64,000 nt of DNA, taken from IMG/VR virus record IMGVR_UViG_3300010883_028422, positions 1 to 64,000 of that record. One strand, 5' to 3'. The notes under the pieces are model-generated. The model did not search any database. It had not been told where the DNA came from and was given only the letters and a program-made list of their open reading frames with translations. Numbering within the stretch: the stretch's first letter is position 1; each line of letters begins with the position of its first letter. Below are positions 43,917 through 54,700 of the stretch, piece by piece. Origin of the DNA: a virus. The translations under genes and the position numbers were made by a program.

Positions 43917-46900
43917 ATGGCAATATCAGACCCTTCCGCAATGTCAGGCGGGATTGCAGACCGTCTCGCTGCAGGCTTAGAGCAGTATTCCGACTATGTT
44001 ACGTCAAATGAAGGAGAGACTAGCTATGAGGAGGTAGGGCAAGAGGTCCAAAAGATCATAAGTGAGAAGACAAATAGGGTTGATTTGGTTGAAGATGGCG
44101 TATCAACATATTTGAATCAAAATAGATCTGAATCGATTAGACCTAATACTAGAAATATAGTCAGTATGGCTCCAGAAGCTGTAATTTTAATAAAGAAAAA
44201 AGCCTTTTCTGCGTTAAAATCAACAAACGACTTACAATGGATGGATAAAACTGAAAAGTTTTTACTTAGAGCTACCAAGACGCTCTTTGCTTACAAGGTA
44301 ACTCAAATAAGAGCGTACGAGGCTTTGACCAAGCTGGATGACTATTATGAAAAGAATAGGTCTGTAAATTTATTATTATTTTCAGAGTTTCTTTTCAACA
44401 TGAAGATGCTGGCGTTACCCGAAAGTACAAATGACCAGCAGTCTAATTATCTTATTGAACAGTTTACGCTTAGGTACGGGCCATCTGAGGCTTGGAGTGC
44501 TGCTCAGCGTGATGAGTTTCAGAGAGAGATAGGCGCTATAAGTGAGAGTCAGCTTAGCCTTTCTATTGATGGGCGAATAGACCTGCTTGTATCAAATGTA
44601 AGAAGAAATATGGGCGATATAGACTATGGCGCGATGGATGTATCTGAGTTTGCGGCCATAACTAGTATATTAAAAAGAAACGCATTTGGAGCGGACTCTG
44701 GCCTCACAACATGGATTGTTGACCCAAGCAATACCGATAATTTTACTACCGGGCCTGGAACTGGAGTTATTGAGCTAACGCTTTTTAATTCATTTTCTAC
44801 AAACTGCTCAAATACGCCAACTCCAAGCCAAACTTCTTTTACAATAGAAGATCCATACAGAATTACAGACATTATAGAGGATGACATAGAGATAGCTATA
44901 AATGAGGCCCTAAGCGGCTCTATAGGGATACTCAGTGCTATGAGTGGGCAAAGCGGCGTCATGGCTAGTCAAAAGTCAAGCGTGCCCCTTATAGACGGCT
45001 CTATGATTGGCTCATCTATGCTTGAGGTTATGGGGCTCGGAAGTATGGATGACACCCTTGATATAGATTACGTGAGAGATAGGCTTAGAACTTTTTATCT
45101 AGGAAGGCCATTTATAAATGCCGCAGATAGTGTAAATATTTTTATTCGTGGTAATAGAATGACTGATGATTATTCTAATTCTGGTGCAGCGCTAAATTCA
45201 CTATCTGTTATGGATAGTTCAGAGTTTGCAGTTGACGAAGTAATGCTTAAAGCAGAAAAGAAATTATATGCAGGAAATGTGAACGAAGATGTTCTTGATT
45301 TAGATGCATATATAAGAATGAGGGACAAGTCCTCTTTGTCAATGGTGCATGTTTTTGGTGGATTTGTTACAAATACATCTTCTTCATTTAATGGAGGCAA
45401 AAACACTGTTACCGTTAATTGTGTTGACAATATGGAGTGGCTAAAGTGGTCCAGGGTGATAGGTCAGCCAGCATTAAATGATCCGCAGGGTTTGCTCGAA
45501 GATCCCGTCACTCCTTTTGATATAAAAACAGATGCTTCTGGGTCAATGGTTTTTGAAGACGCACCAGAGCTTTTATATGAAAATAAAATTTTAATTGGAA
45601 CTGGGCTTTTGACATATAATTCTGGTATTTTAAATGGGCAATTTGCATCAGAAGGAAATATAGTACAGGGTCAATATAATCTTGGCGGTTCACTTTTTGG
45701 TGCTATGAAAGTGCAGGCTCCAAGTGGATTTGTTTATAGGTGGAAGAGTGGAATAGTCACTGCAACCGCAGGTCTTACATCGAATAATCCTATGTTTAAT
45801 GACTGGAGTAATATCAGTCAATATACCGAGGGGTATGGTGTTTCGATAGGTGATGATGTATTTAATAACTTAGATACTGCAAATATATTGAGCATGTTAA
45901 TTGTTGGTCAGCCATACAATGTTGATTCGTTTATACGTCAAGCATATGAGATACAGGGTATATCTGGAACAAATGCTTCGACTCTTAGTTCTTTAGACCC
46001 GCTTTTTTCTGTTCTTAATGCGACTAGAAAGCAAAATTTAAAATTTGGAAACTTTAAGCCATACCGAGTTATAACATTAAGTGCCAGTTCCGCAGAAAGA
46101 CTTGCTTCAGATAGTGTATTAAAAACTCAAACAAATACTAAGATAGAGCAACTTCAGAAGAGAAAGGCTGAGCTTAGCAGCATGATAAGGCAGCTAAATT
46201 CAAAAAGCACTAGTGGTGCATCTAAAAGCTCCTCGATTACATCATCTTTATTTTCAGAAATAAAGTCCATTGATGCTGGAATACAAGAGCAGCTTGCAAG
46301 AGCAAATATGGATAATAACAGCTTAAATAACGCTGGATTCGATACTAGTTTTAATTTATTTGGTGAAACTCAAGATATGGCAAATTCTGGTAATTACGAA
46401 GCTGATCAGAATATATCTAGAGCAATGACGCAAGTCGGCGCACAAAGAAGGGTTGATGACGTTAGGATGAATAATGATCAAAATCTTTTTATGATATCTG
46501 ATCAATATGATAGCAACACCGAGATAAAGCAGTATATTTTTCAGCTAAAAAAGGGCGGTTGGAATTTATTTAGTGGACAATTCTATACCTCATATGAGAA
46601 GTGTGTAGAGGCATCGGCTATAATTGATTTAGAATTCTTTTGTAATACAGCTGGGCATTTGGAACTCAGACCTCCACAGTGGAATAGAACCCCGCTTAGT
46701 GTGTTAAAAGATTATCTTGAATTATCAAAATCAGAAAATAAAAATATTATTCCTGAGTTTTTACAAAATTTATTTCAAACCAGAATACAATCTTTGAGAA
46801 GAGAGGTTCATGGTTTAAATGTAAAAATTGCGCTAACATCATTGTTGCTGGGCTTTTTCCCAGATAAATCAATAATTCCTGGTGTACCAATTAGTGGTCC

Positions 46901-49193
46901 AGACTCATTAAAGTTTTTTGGAATTTTAGTAGAAGACACGGGCTCCTCCTCTGGCGGCTCTTTTGACGGGGTTAATGCTTCGTTATATACAGAACGTCAG
47001 GGGTTTGGCGATAAGGTTCTTGGTGCATTAACAAAGGGTGCGAATCTTATAGATGCGGGAAATGACAGCGGTACCCTTGGATTTTCTATGGATATTAATG
47101 GTGGAGAGCCAGAGGGCGATATACTTCTTGGTGATACAGAGACTTTAATTGGTGATTTTGATCCAATATCTCAAGAAGTTATGTCTATATCGGGTGGTGG
47201 AAGGAATATAATAGGTGAGTTGTTTCCGACAAAATTAGTAAGCGGGCCACCAGACAATGTGAGCACCGGAGGAATGTTCGGGTCCTCATCTAAGGTGAAC
47301 GTTGTTGCGGTAGCAAGAATATCTGTAGTGGAGGGTATACGAAGATCATTTAAGAAGCTATCTGGAATAGACCCATTGTCGAGTTTTGCGAGCGGAAGAT
47401 CTATTGGGCCGGATGATTTTGCATCTGGAAATACCGCAATACCTGTTGATAGATTGTCTTCTTCAATTACAAATTCTATGAAGGCTCAAAATCAAATGAA
47501 TGAGTCTATACAGGTGACTAAAAAGTTTGAACTACTAAAGGTTCTCGAGAATGCAATTTCTGGCAGAGATAGTAAGGTTTCCACGTTAAAAAGAAATATT
47601 GCAAAACAAGAAGAGCTGGAGGAGGTCGAAAGGGCTCTTTCTAGCGGATACGAGGACCCATTTGACCAGATGCTTGAGCAGGCAGATGACCCAGATGCCC
47701 TTATTACAAACGAAAGTGGATGGCTCAATGTGGCAAAGGGCATATATGATGTAACAAAGCAGTCCATAGATATATTGACGGGTGACGCAACAGAATCAAC
47801 TTTGTGGGATCACTTGATTATAGATGATACGAGGAACTACCTTGGACCGGGGTCTGGGAAGAGATTTGTTATAAAAAATCATAATATTATACGTGCAGAT
47901 TTCAAAGAAAGACCTCCGGATTTTACAAGGATAAACGTTGTTGGTGATGCTCCAATTTATGGTGATGCATACAGAAAGTCGTTTCAGGGTGTTGCATTTT
48001 GGTGCGGAGCAACTGACTTTGATCTATGGCGACAGTACGGATACAAGCAAGGCGGAGATGTTAAGCTTAATTTTGCCAGCAACGCAGAGCTTCAATGTAA
48101 GCCGTATGCTCTTATGCAGCTTCAAATGCAGCGAGCAAAAATAAACTCTGGTTCAATAACTTTGGTTGGAAACGAATATTATCAGCCGGGAGATGTTATT
48201 TATGTTCAATATAAAAACTTACTCTACTATGTTACCCAGGTAAATCACTCCTTTCAGATGGGTGGTTCGTTTACCACAACGCTTGCGCTAACAAATGGCC
48301 ATCCAGTTGGAACATATTTGCCAAGCCCATTTGATATAATAGGACAACAATTTGTTGGGAATCCATTGCATGAAAATATATTAGTTCATAAAAATGTAAC
48401 AGGTGATGATGGCTATATTCCATTGCAGCCAGATTGCGCTATTATATTTCCCAGCAACACGGGGTCGGGAGAGGGCGATAATAAAATAACTGGAGATAAT
48501 TTAAGTACATTGTTAGATTATCAGAATAATCAGCAGAGATATTATAATATGATGTTGGATCTATCATCAAAAAGTGTTATGACGGACGATACGTATGTTG
48601 TGATAAGAGGGTTTGTTAATAATAATACGGCAAAGGCAGAGGTCCAGGATAGAATGAAGATTATGCGGGACTTGTTGGTAGACCCCGTGCAGATAACACA
48701 GGGTCAGTTCTCTTCGATGGGCGGAGATGATACTCTTGATCTTCTTAGGAGTATGGGCGGCGGTGCAAAAAATAGTACAAAAGGTATTGTCACAATGATA
48801 CTTCCAAACGGCTCTTTGGCTCGCTCTGTACCTGAAGATAAAATAATAATGCAGACCGTTAATTTATCAGGAGGAAATAAAACTGTTCAATATGATATAG
48901 AGTGTATGAACAGGGGTATATTCAATAGATATGAAATTGAGCAAGGAAACGTTTCTAGCTCTGCAGTATCAGATATATCGTCTGACTCCAGAGGTATGTT
49001 TTCATCCAGCTCCTTTTGGCTTAGTGAGGATGAAGAGAAGAATATAAAAGAAGCAACTATAAAGGAGTCAAAGAACAAATTTCCAAATGGTGGCCCAAGT
49101 CAAGGTACATGGCTTCATTTTAGGGATGCGCTTGCCGATGGTGATAACGCGGCAGTGCATAGAGTCATAGAGGTTGGAATTATAAACTTATAA
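43917..49193 (+). CDS. Baseplate hub protein (very large)
   Basis: This gene encodes 1,758 residues. Residues about 1300-1470 carry a hub-like domain (FTRINVVGDAPIYGDAYRK ... YYQPGDVIYVQYKNLLYYV ... GSFTTTLALTNGHPVGTY) as in gpD/gp27-type hub proteins, which form the ring from which the spike projects. The first 400 residues are helical; a coiled coil lies at about 735-766 (TKIEQLQKRKAELSSMIRQ). Usual hub proteins have 350-500 residues, so more than 1,000 residues are added around the core. AAGGAG lies 7 bases before the ATG. Confidence 0.7.
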   Translation: MAISDPSAMSGGIADRLAAGLEQYSDYVTSNEGETSYEEVGQEVQKIISEKTNRVDLVEDGVSTYLNQNRSESIRPNTRNIVSMAPEAVILIKKKAFSALKSTNDLQWMDKTEKFLLRATKTLFAYKVTQIRAYEALTKLDDYYEKNRSVNLLLFSEFLFNMKMLALPESTNDQQSNYLIEQFTLRYGPSEAWSAAQRDEFQREIGAISESQLSLSIDGRIDLLVSNVRRNMGDIDYGAMDVSEFAAITSILKRNAFGADSGLTTWIVDPSNTDNFTTGPGTGVIELTLFNSFSTNCSNTPTPSQTSFTIEDPYRITDIIEDDIEIAINEALSGSIGILSAMSGQSGVMASQKSSVPLIDGSMIGSSMLEVMGLGSMDDTLDIDYVRDRLRTFYLGRPFINAADSVNIFIRGNRMTDDYSNSGAALNSLSVMDSSEFAVDEVMLKAEKKLYAGNVNEDVLDLDAYIRMRDKSSLSMVHVFGGFVTNTSSSFNGGKNTVTVNCVDNMEWLKWSRVIGQPALNDPQGLLEDPVTPFDIKTDASGSMVFEDAPELLYENKILIGTGLLTYNSGILNGQFASEGNIVQGQYNLGGSLFGAMKVQAPSGFVYRWKSGIVTATAGLTSNNPMFNDWSNISQYTEGYGVSIGDDVFNNLDTANILSMLIVGQPYNVDSFIRQAYEIQGISGTNASTLSSLDPLFSVLNATRKQNLKFGNFKPYRVITLSASSAERLASDSVLKTQTNTKIEQLQKRKAELSSMIRQLNSKSTSGASKSSSITSSLFSEIKSIDAGIQEQLARANMDNNSLNNAGFDTSFNLFGETQDMANSGNYEADQNISRAMTQVGAQRRVDDVRMNNDQNLFMISDQYDSNTEIKQYIFQLKKGGWNLFSGQFYTSYEKCVEASAIIDLEFFCNTAGHLELRPPQWNRTPLSVLKDYLELSKSENKNIIPEFLQNLFQTRIQSLRREVHGLNVKIALTSLLLGFFPDKSIIPGVPISGPDSLKFFGILVEDTGSSSGGSFDGVNASLYTERQGFGDKVLGALTKGANLIDAGNDSGTLGFSMDINGGEPEGDILLGDTETLIGDFDPISQEVMSISGGGRNIIGELFPTKLVSGPPDNVSTGGMFGSSSKVNVVAVARISVVEGIRRSFKKLSGIDPLSSFASGRSIGPDDFASGNTAIPVDRLSSSITNSMKAQNQMNESIQVTKKFELLKVLENAISGRDSKVSTLKRNIAKQEELEEVERALSSGYEDPFDQMLEQADDPDALITNESGWLNVAKGIYDVTKQSIDILTGDATESTLWDHLIIDDTRNYLGPGSGKRFVIKNHNIIRADFKERPPDFTRINVVGDAPIYGDAYRKSFQGVAFWCGATDFDLWRQYGYKQGGDVKLNFASNAELQCKPYALMQLQMQRAKINSGSITLVGNEYYQPGDVIYVQYKNLLYYVTQVNHSFQMGGSFTTTLALTNGHPVGTYLPSPFDIIGQQFVGNPLHENILVHKNVTGDDGYIPLQPDCAIIFPSNTGSGEGDNKITGDNLSTLLDYQNNQQRYYNMMLDLSSKSVMTDDTYVVIRGFVNNNTAKAEVQDRMKIMRDLLVDPVQITQGQFSSMGGDDTLDLLRSMGGGAKNSTKGIVTMILPNGSLARSVPEDKIIMQTVNLSGGNKTVQYDIECMNRGIFNRYEIEQGNVSSSAVSDISSDSRGMFSSSSFWLSEDEEKNIKEATIKESKNKFPNGGPSQGTWLHFRDALADGDNAAVHRVIEVGIINL

Positions 49194-49207
49194 TGCTATT
49201 AAATAAC

Positions 49208-49256
49208 TTACTATTTTAATACCTATTTGGTAACATAGTAAGATAGACAATTGTCT
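49208..49256 (+). other. Structured intergenic region before the spike gene
   Basis: In a 98-base gap, TTACTAT (49208-49214) pairs with ATAGTAA (49235-49241) around a nested TACC/GGTA pair, and AGACAATTGTCT (49245-49256) is a perfect 12-base palindrome. No T run follows, so it is not a typical terminator; an operator, promoter element or RNA-processing site is possible. Confidence 0.35.
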
Positions 49257-49291
49257 TATGAAAATCATTTATTATTTTTATTGGTTTAGGT

Positions 49292-51703
49292 ATGATTGGC
49301 GAATTTTTTGAAGCAAAAATAGTTAAGGTTGGTAAGAGGGGTAGGAAGGCTGGCACCTGCACCTTGGTCTCCATTGTTAATGGAGAGGCTGGCAAGACGA
49401 TTGATGATGTCCCACTTCCACAGCAGTCGGGCAACTCTCACGTTGGAACGTTTGTTGACTATCCAAAGGGAACTAGAGTCCTTGCGTTTTTTGCCCCGTC
49501 TGTAACTAGGCATTCAGTCACAATATTGAATGTATTTTCCGAATCGCATCTTCCTGGAGATGGCACCCTAGATCCGATGGACATGGATGCAAACATTCTT
49601 AGCAATCCAAGAATGGGCGATTCTGTTTCGTCTCCAGACGCCATAATGAGAGGTTCCGCAGGCTCAGATGTTGGAGTTTATAAATCAGGGGATGTAAGGC
49701 TATCTACGAGCAGGGGGAGCGGTCTTTTCCTGAGAAGGCGAAATTGGGGTGATAGCATGTACCTGTCATCTCATATTATGATAGGTCATAGCAACTCTCA
49801 TAGCTCTGTATATGGAAACGTGATAAGGGTTTTTGGAGAAGATAGAGCTGCTCATCAGCCAGGAGAGTTTTATCAAAACGATCTTAAATGTGACTTTAAT
49901 CAAGATAATCCATCGGGAATGCATGAAGTTGGGATGTTCCCATTAAGCAAGTCTTGTGACACAAAAGGTGTTATGGATTATGAGAGAAACCCTAGAAGGG
50001 CCGAATATGTTTTAAAGATAAAAGAGTATGCTGAGCAATCTGTATTTAGGGGCTTTGATAGCGAAGTTAAAATGCAGAGTGGTGATTCGAGCATAGTTGA
50101 TAATGCCCATACTCACTCCAGGGATCTTAGCACCACAAATAGGCTGCATATGCCGGAAAATGAGCTAATAGAAATAATAGCGGGAAATCTTGTTGATATA
50201 AATGGAAATATATTAGATATAAATTATAACAATGTTGTTCTTGGCGATATAAATGGCGCATATCCAAGGGGTGACAACAGGCCACTAGAAGAGATCATAG
50301 GCGTTGATAGCATGTTAAAAAGCAGGCGTGAGATAGGATATCATTTTCAATTATCTACAAATGTTTTATCAACACATTCAAGCACAAATACAACAAATTT
50401 TACATTAGATATAGATAAAGAGGGCGTTTTAAAAATTAACGTTCCAAAGTCATCAAGCACTGGTAATGTTCCGTTTGTCTCTACGGCAGACTACCTGGGT
50501 CCAGGCGATAGCGTTCGGGTAACGTATGATAATCCAAGCAAGAGTGAGCCCGTACCCATAACCCTGTGGAGTGATATTCTTAAGACAAATGATACAGATG
50601 ATGATGGCACAGTAGACAAAGATGTTCAAACTATCGGTGGAGTCTTCAGAAAGCCTCTGCTGCCCAGAGCAAAGACTCTTATTAAAAGAGATACTGGAGT
50701 TGAGTATCAAAATCCTGATGAAAATCAATATTTTCCACCAACAAATAGTGGCGCAACAAAGTCTAGAATTAGGGTTAATACAACAAAATATCATAATATG
50801 TATGCGGCAGCGGAAAGAGCTATAGCCAATAGAATTGCGACAATCGAAATGCATAGAATAGGAAATAAAAGCCTGGTGAAGAGCAGCCCGTATGGGAAGC
50901 AATTTGAGGTGCTTCCTCTAACGAAATTTAACAAGGATGAGCAGCTTGACCCCCCATATCCTTACGATAGAAGCGTTGTAACTGTAAATCCCGGCTTTCC
51001 GGCCATAAACCCGGGAGGCAAAGATTGCGTTGTCGCCGGGAGTGAAGTTACTGAGTGGGAGACGTATTCTAATAGTTATACAACAACTACAGACAAGGAT
51101 GGCCCAAGGCCGGAGCAGGCTGCCAAAGGTGATGGATTTTCTAAAACATTAGATCCTGGTGGTAAAAGTGCAAATATAAACTTTGAAGGCAGCATTGAAA
51201 TGTCTGTTGGAGAAGACAATTATGATGCAAAAAGCATTGTTTTAGATACGGCAGGCTCTCTTATTGCGTGGCTTGGTAAAGATCGCGCGGGAAGGAGCGC
51301 TGTTTTACAGACAGATGGGGAGGTTGTAATTAATATCGGAGGAAGTTACGGAGACCCTGGAAATTCTATGGAATTCACAAAAATAAGTGATAGAAAGCAG
51401 TTTGAAAGTGGGTTTAATCCAGGAAGGCTTGATATAAAAGTTAATGTCGGAGATAAAGGATTTGTCGGAACATCCGGATCTAGTGTTGATGGCTCGAATG
51501 TTTATAGAACTGGAGACTATACTATATCAATAAGCGATAAGGGGCTGGTTATCGCCGGGTGCAACACTGGTGCGCCAATGATTATAAGAAATGATGGAAA
51601 TATAAGTATAGAGGCGACAAACAAGCTTAAGCTTTATGGTGGACACTCAATAGAGCTTATTGATGGAAAGCAGAAGCCAAAGACTCTTAAGGTGGACCAC
51701 TAA
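49292..51703 (+). CDS. Baseplate spike protein (OB-fold plus beta-helix)
   Basis: This gene encodes 803 residues. The N-terminal 70 residues (IGEFFEAKIVKVGKRGRKAG ...) suggest the OB-fold of gp5/gpV-type spikes, and the gene follows the hub as expected. Near the C-terminus, repeating beta segments occur (GSIEMSVGEDNYDAKSIVL ... DTAGSLIAWLGK ... QTDGEVVINIGG at about 632-684, and NISIEATNKLKLYGGHSIEL at about 767-795), as in the trimeric beta-helix of membrane-piercing spikes. No lysozyme domain or final metal-binding HxH was seen. The ribosome site is weak (TAGGT). Confidence 0.7.
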   Translation: MIGEFFEAKIVKVGKRGRKAGTCTLVSIVNGEAGKTIDDVPLPQQSGNSHVGTFVDYPKGTRVLAFFAPSVTRHSVTILNVFSESHLPGDGTLDPMDMDANILSNPRMGDSVSSPDAIMRGSAGSDVGVYKSGDVRLSTSRGSGLFLRRRNWGDSMYLSSHIMIGHSNSHSSVYGNVIRVFGEDRAAHQPGEFYQNDLKCDFNQDNPSGMHEVGMFPLSKSCDTKGVMDYERNPRRAEYVLKIKEYAEQSVFRGFDSEVKMQSGDSSIVDNAHTHSRDLSTTNRLHMPENELIEIIAGNLVDINGNILDINYNNVVLGDINGAYPRGDNRPLEEIIGVDSMLKSRREIGYHFQLSTNVLSTHSSTNTTNFTLDIDKEGVLKINVPKSSSTGNVPFVSTADYLGPGDSVRVTYDNPSKSEPVPITLWSDILKTNDTDDDGTVDKDVQTIGGVFRKPLLPRAKTLIKRDTGVEYQNPDENQYFPPTNSGATKSRIRVNTTKYHNMYAAAERAIANRIATIEMHRIGNKSLVKSSPYGKQFEVLPLTKFNKDEQLDPPYPYDRSVVTVNPGFPAINPGGKDCVVAGSEVTEWETYSNSYTTTTDKDGPRPEQAAKGDGFSKTLDPGGKSANINFEGSIEMSVGEDNYDAKSIVLDTAGSLIAWLGKDRAGRSAVLQTDGEVVINIGGSYGDPGNSMEFTKISDRKQFESGFNPGRLDIKVNVGDKGFVGTSGSSVDGSNVYRTGDYTISISDKGLVIAGCNTGAPMIIRNDGNISIEATNKLKLYGGHSIELIDGKQKPKTLKVDH

Positions 51704-54700
51704 TGAGCGCCCTTACCAGTGGATTTGTCGGGATAAAGTTATCTTACAATGTTGTAGGTGATACCAAGGTAACGGGATGCGGATCCGATTGTGTTGAGGC
51801 AGCAGAGGTTGGCGAAGATCTTGTTATGCTTTACCCAACAAAGCATGATATTAACTGGGGCGTAACCGGCAAGGTTCCCATACCTTTATCTGGCGGGGTT
51901 ATATTAAAAATACCGGGGCCAAAAGATGAGCCGAATCATGCGGCAAATGATGCTGATAGACTAAATGCACTTTTATCAGCAATAAGAGATGATGGGATGC
52001 TAGCAGCGCACCTTGCCGTAGAGGAAGAGGAAGAGGAAGTCGGGGGGAGTGGCGGCAGCTTGCTTAATCGCGGAACAACTCTTGGCTCGAGTGAGGCCGA
52101 GACCGAAGACTACCCCGCGTATTTTCTGGTCAACCAGGCGAAAAAAGAGCTGAATAGGGTTTTGTATAACATTTCAAAGAATGAAGGCCTTACTACTGGA
52201 TACAAAAACTTAGAAGATTTAAAAATTATAATAGGCACAAGCACTATTGAAGACCCGTCAAAAATTGAGACGGGCAATGATTGCGCTATTAGTTCTGATA
52301 TAAAGTCATGCTTTGAGTTAACATATATACCATTAGAAGTTATATGTGGAACAAAAAGTATAGCCCAAATGTTTGGTGAAAGATTCAAGAATGTTTATGG
52401 AGTCTGCGGGAACTCATATGATAGAATCGCAGATTATATGAATTCTGACGAACATTCAGGCCCGGATGATTTTGAAGGAGACAAGGTTCTTACGCAAGAT
52501 GGAGAGATTACTTCGGCTGTTGCAGATTTAATGGGGAAGCTTGGTGGTGGAATTGATATACTTGCGCTTTTGGCAGGATTATTTAATTTAGACTTTTTCC
52601 CATTAGACATTGAGGCAATTATTATGGCTCTTGCGGGGGATCTTGTGGCGGAAATTGCCGGCGCTATAGGTATAGAGTTTGGAGAGATGGAGTTAGCTGA
52701 AAAAAAGAGAATGCTTTTGGCACAGCTATTAGACGTGCTTAAAGAGACGCAAATTAGAGAGCTTTTGCTTGAATTTTTTCCAATACAAAATGTTGAAGAA
52801 GAGCTTGTTAGGGGCACCGGCAAGATCGCCCTAGATCGTCGTGGGTTTTATACGATGCACAAAGGGGAGATTTTTATAAAACTTCCAAACATGTCGTGTA
52901 TGGACGCCGCCGGGTTTGTGCCCGCAGGGGTTTTTTATGATACTGTAGATGGTAAAGCTGTTTTAAATAGAGTCTTCTTTATAGAGCAACACTATCAGAA
53001 AAAGATTACAAGGTGGGGTTTCCTCCCCCTGCCTCCTCCAGCTCCATTGATAGAGAATGGTAATGACATTACGTTTCCAGAGACAAGTGATGTTGAGTTT
53101 TTAGTTGACGGCATAAATCTCCCCGAGGGCCAGGGGAAGCATACATACTTTTTATCGCCAATAGCAGACCCCGTAGGAAAGCTCGATGTCAATCAGTTTC
53201 AATGCAATAAAGAGGGTAGGGAGCTATTTACTGCTCCATTAATTACAAGATTTATATTTGCACCAAGTGAAGCGAAGGCCGGCCCTTATGATGATTACCA
53301 AGCCTCTGTAGGCATAGCTATATTTGACGCTATGATCCGCAAGAGCGTAGGCCGCTATGGCGCTATGGGCGATTTGTTTGAGACATCTACGACTTTTGGC
53401 GAGAACAAGGATGGGGATAAGACGCTAATAATAAAGAAGCAAAATTTGGACGGTGCCGCTGCAGAGTCTGTAAGAAAGCTGGGCGATGCACAGATGTTGG
53501 TTGCGTTTATGCTTTATGAACTAGGAGACCTTGCTGGTGCGGAGAGCACAGTGAACACAGCTCAGGGGTTTTATGACACGGCAGAGTTTATTCTTGGGAA
53601 GGTAGATGAAACAGAAGAAATTAGGATTTTAAATATTGGATTTCCACTGACGGATCCAAGTCAGACCTTTGCCGGGGATGCAAAATATCTAATTGGCGAA
53701 AAAAATAGGGCAGACTTAATTCTTGCTCCGCTTCGAGTTGCGATGTCTGGATCGACAAAGAACAATAGGTTGCATAACAATCCTGGGATAAATGGACTAA
53801 GCAATTTATATTCATCAAATAGACCAAAGTTTTGTTCTCTTCCCAAAGATGGCGATTATGCTAGTTCACACATACCTGAGTTCTTTTGGATACCATGCTC
53901 TGAAGAAGGCAAGGTTGGAGAGAGCATAAAGTTAAAAGTAAAGGCTGATGAATTAAAGCTTAGATTTGTAAAAAGAGAGGTAAAGTTTGCTTTATACGCT
54001 GTAGACATAATGGGTCAAATAGCAAGAGCTCCAAATGGGTTAATATCTTTTGACTCTCCCGCACCATCTATAGAGGAGGTCCTTCCGTCAGGGTGCGCTG
54101 GCGGCGGAAGAATAACCACTGATACATTTTTCACGTTAAGAATTGTTGGCTCTGACCTAGGAAATGTAAAGACGATTGTGTTTGACGGACCAAACCAAAA
54201 GATTACATTTTCTTCTTCTAGTGGTGGTGATTATAATGTAAGTGTTGACGATGAGACAATACAGATAACTTTTGCTGGAAATGCATCTCCGGTAAAGTCA
54301 ACCTTTGGAAGCTGGGGCTTTACGAATGGTGAGTGGGAATGCACCCTGATTGATGGTGATAGAAGGGAGTCTAAGCAAGAGGTGTCATTATATGTTAGTC
54401 TTGCTGATGAAGAGCTTCCGAGTACATGCTCATCTAGCCTTGCATATATACCGCATGATTCATTTTCTGCACCAGGATTTGATGATGAAATTTATGGGGT
54501 TCCATTATATTTGGATGAGAGCAATAATGCAAATATAGAGATAGGGTCTAAATCTAAATTATTTAGTGGCAAATATGACGGTCTTCATGCATATTTAGCC
54601 GTACAGATTGGCGCCGGTGTTGACGAGAGATGCGATACATTTTCATTTGCAGAAGACAGGATCGAGGTATTTATAAATATTGATGGAAGAAACCAGAGGG

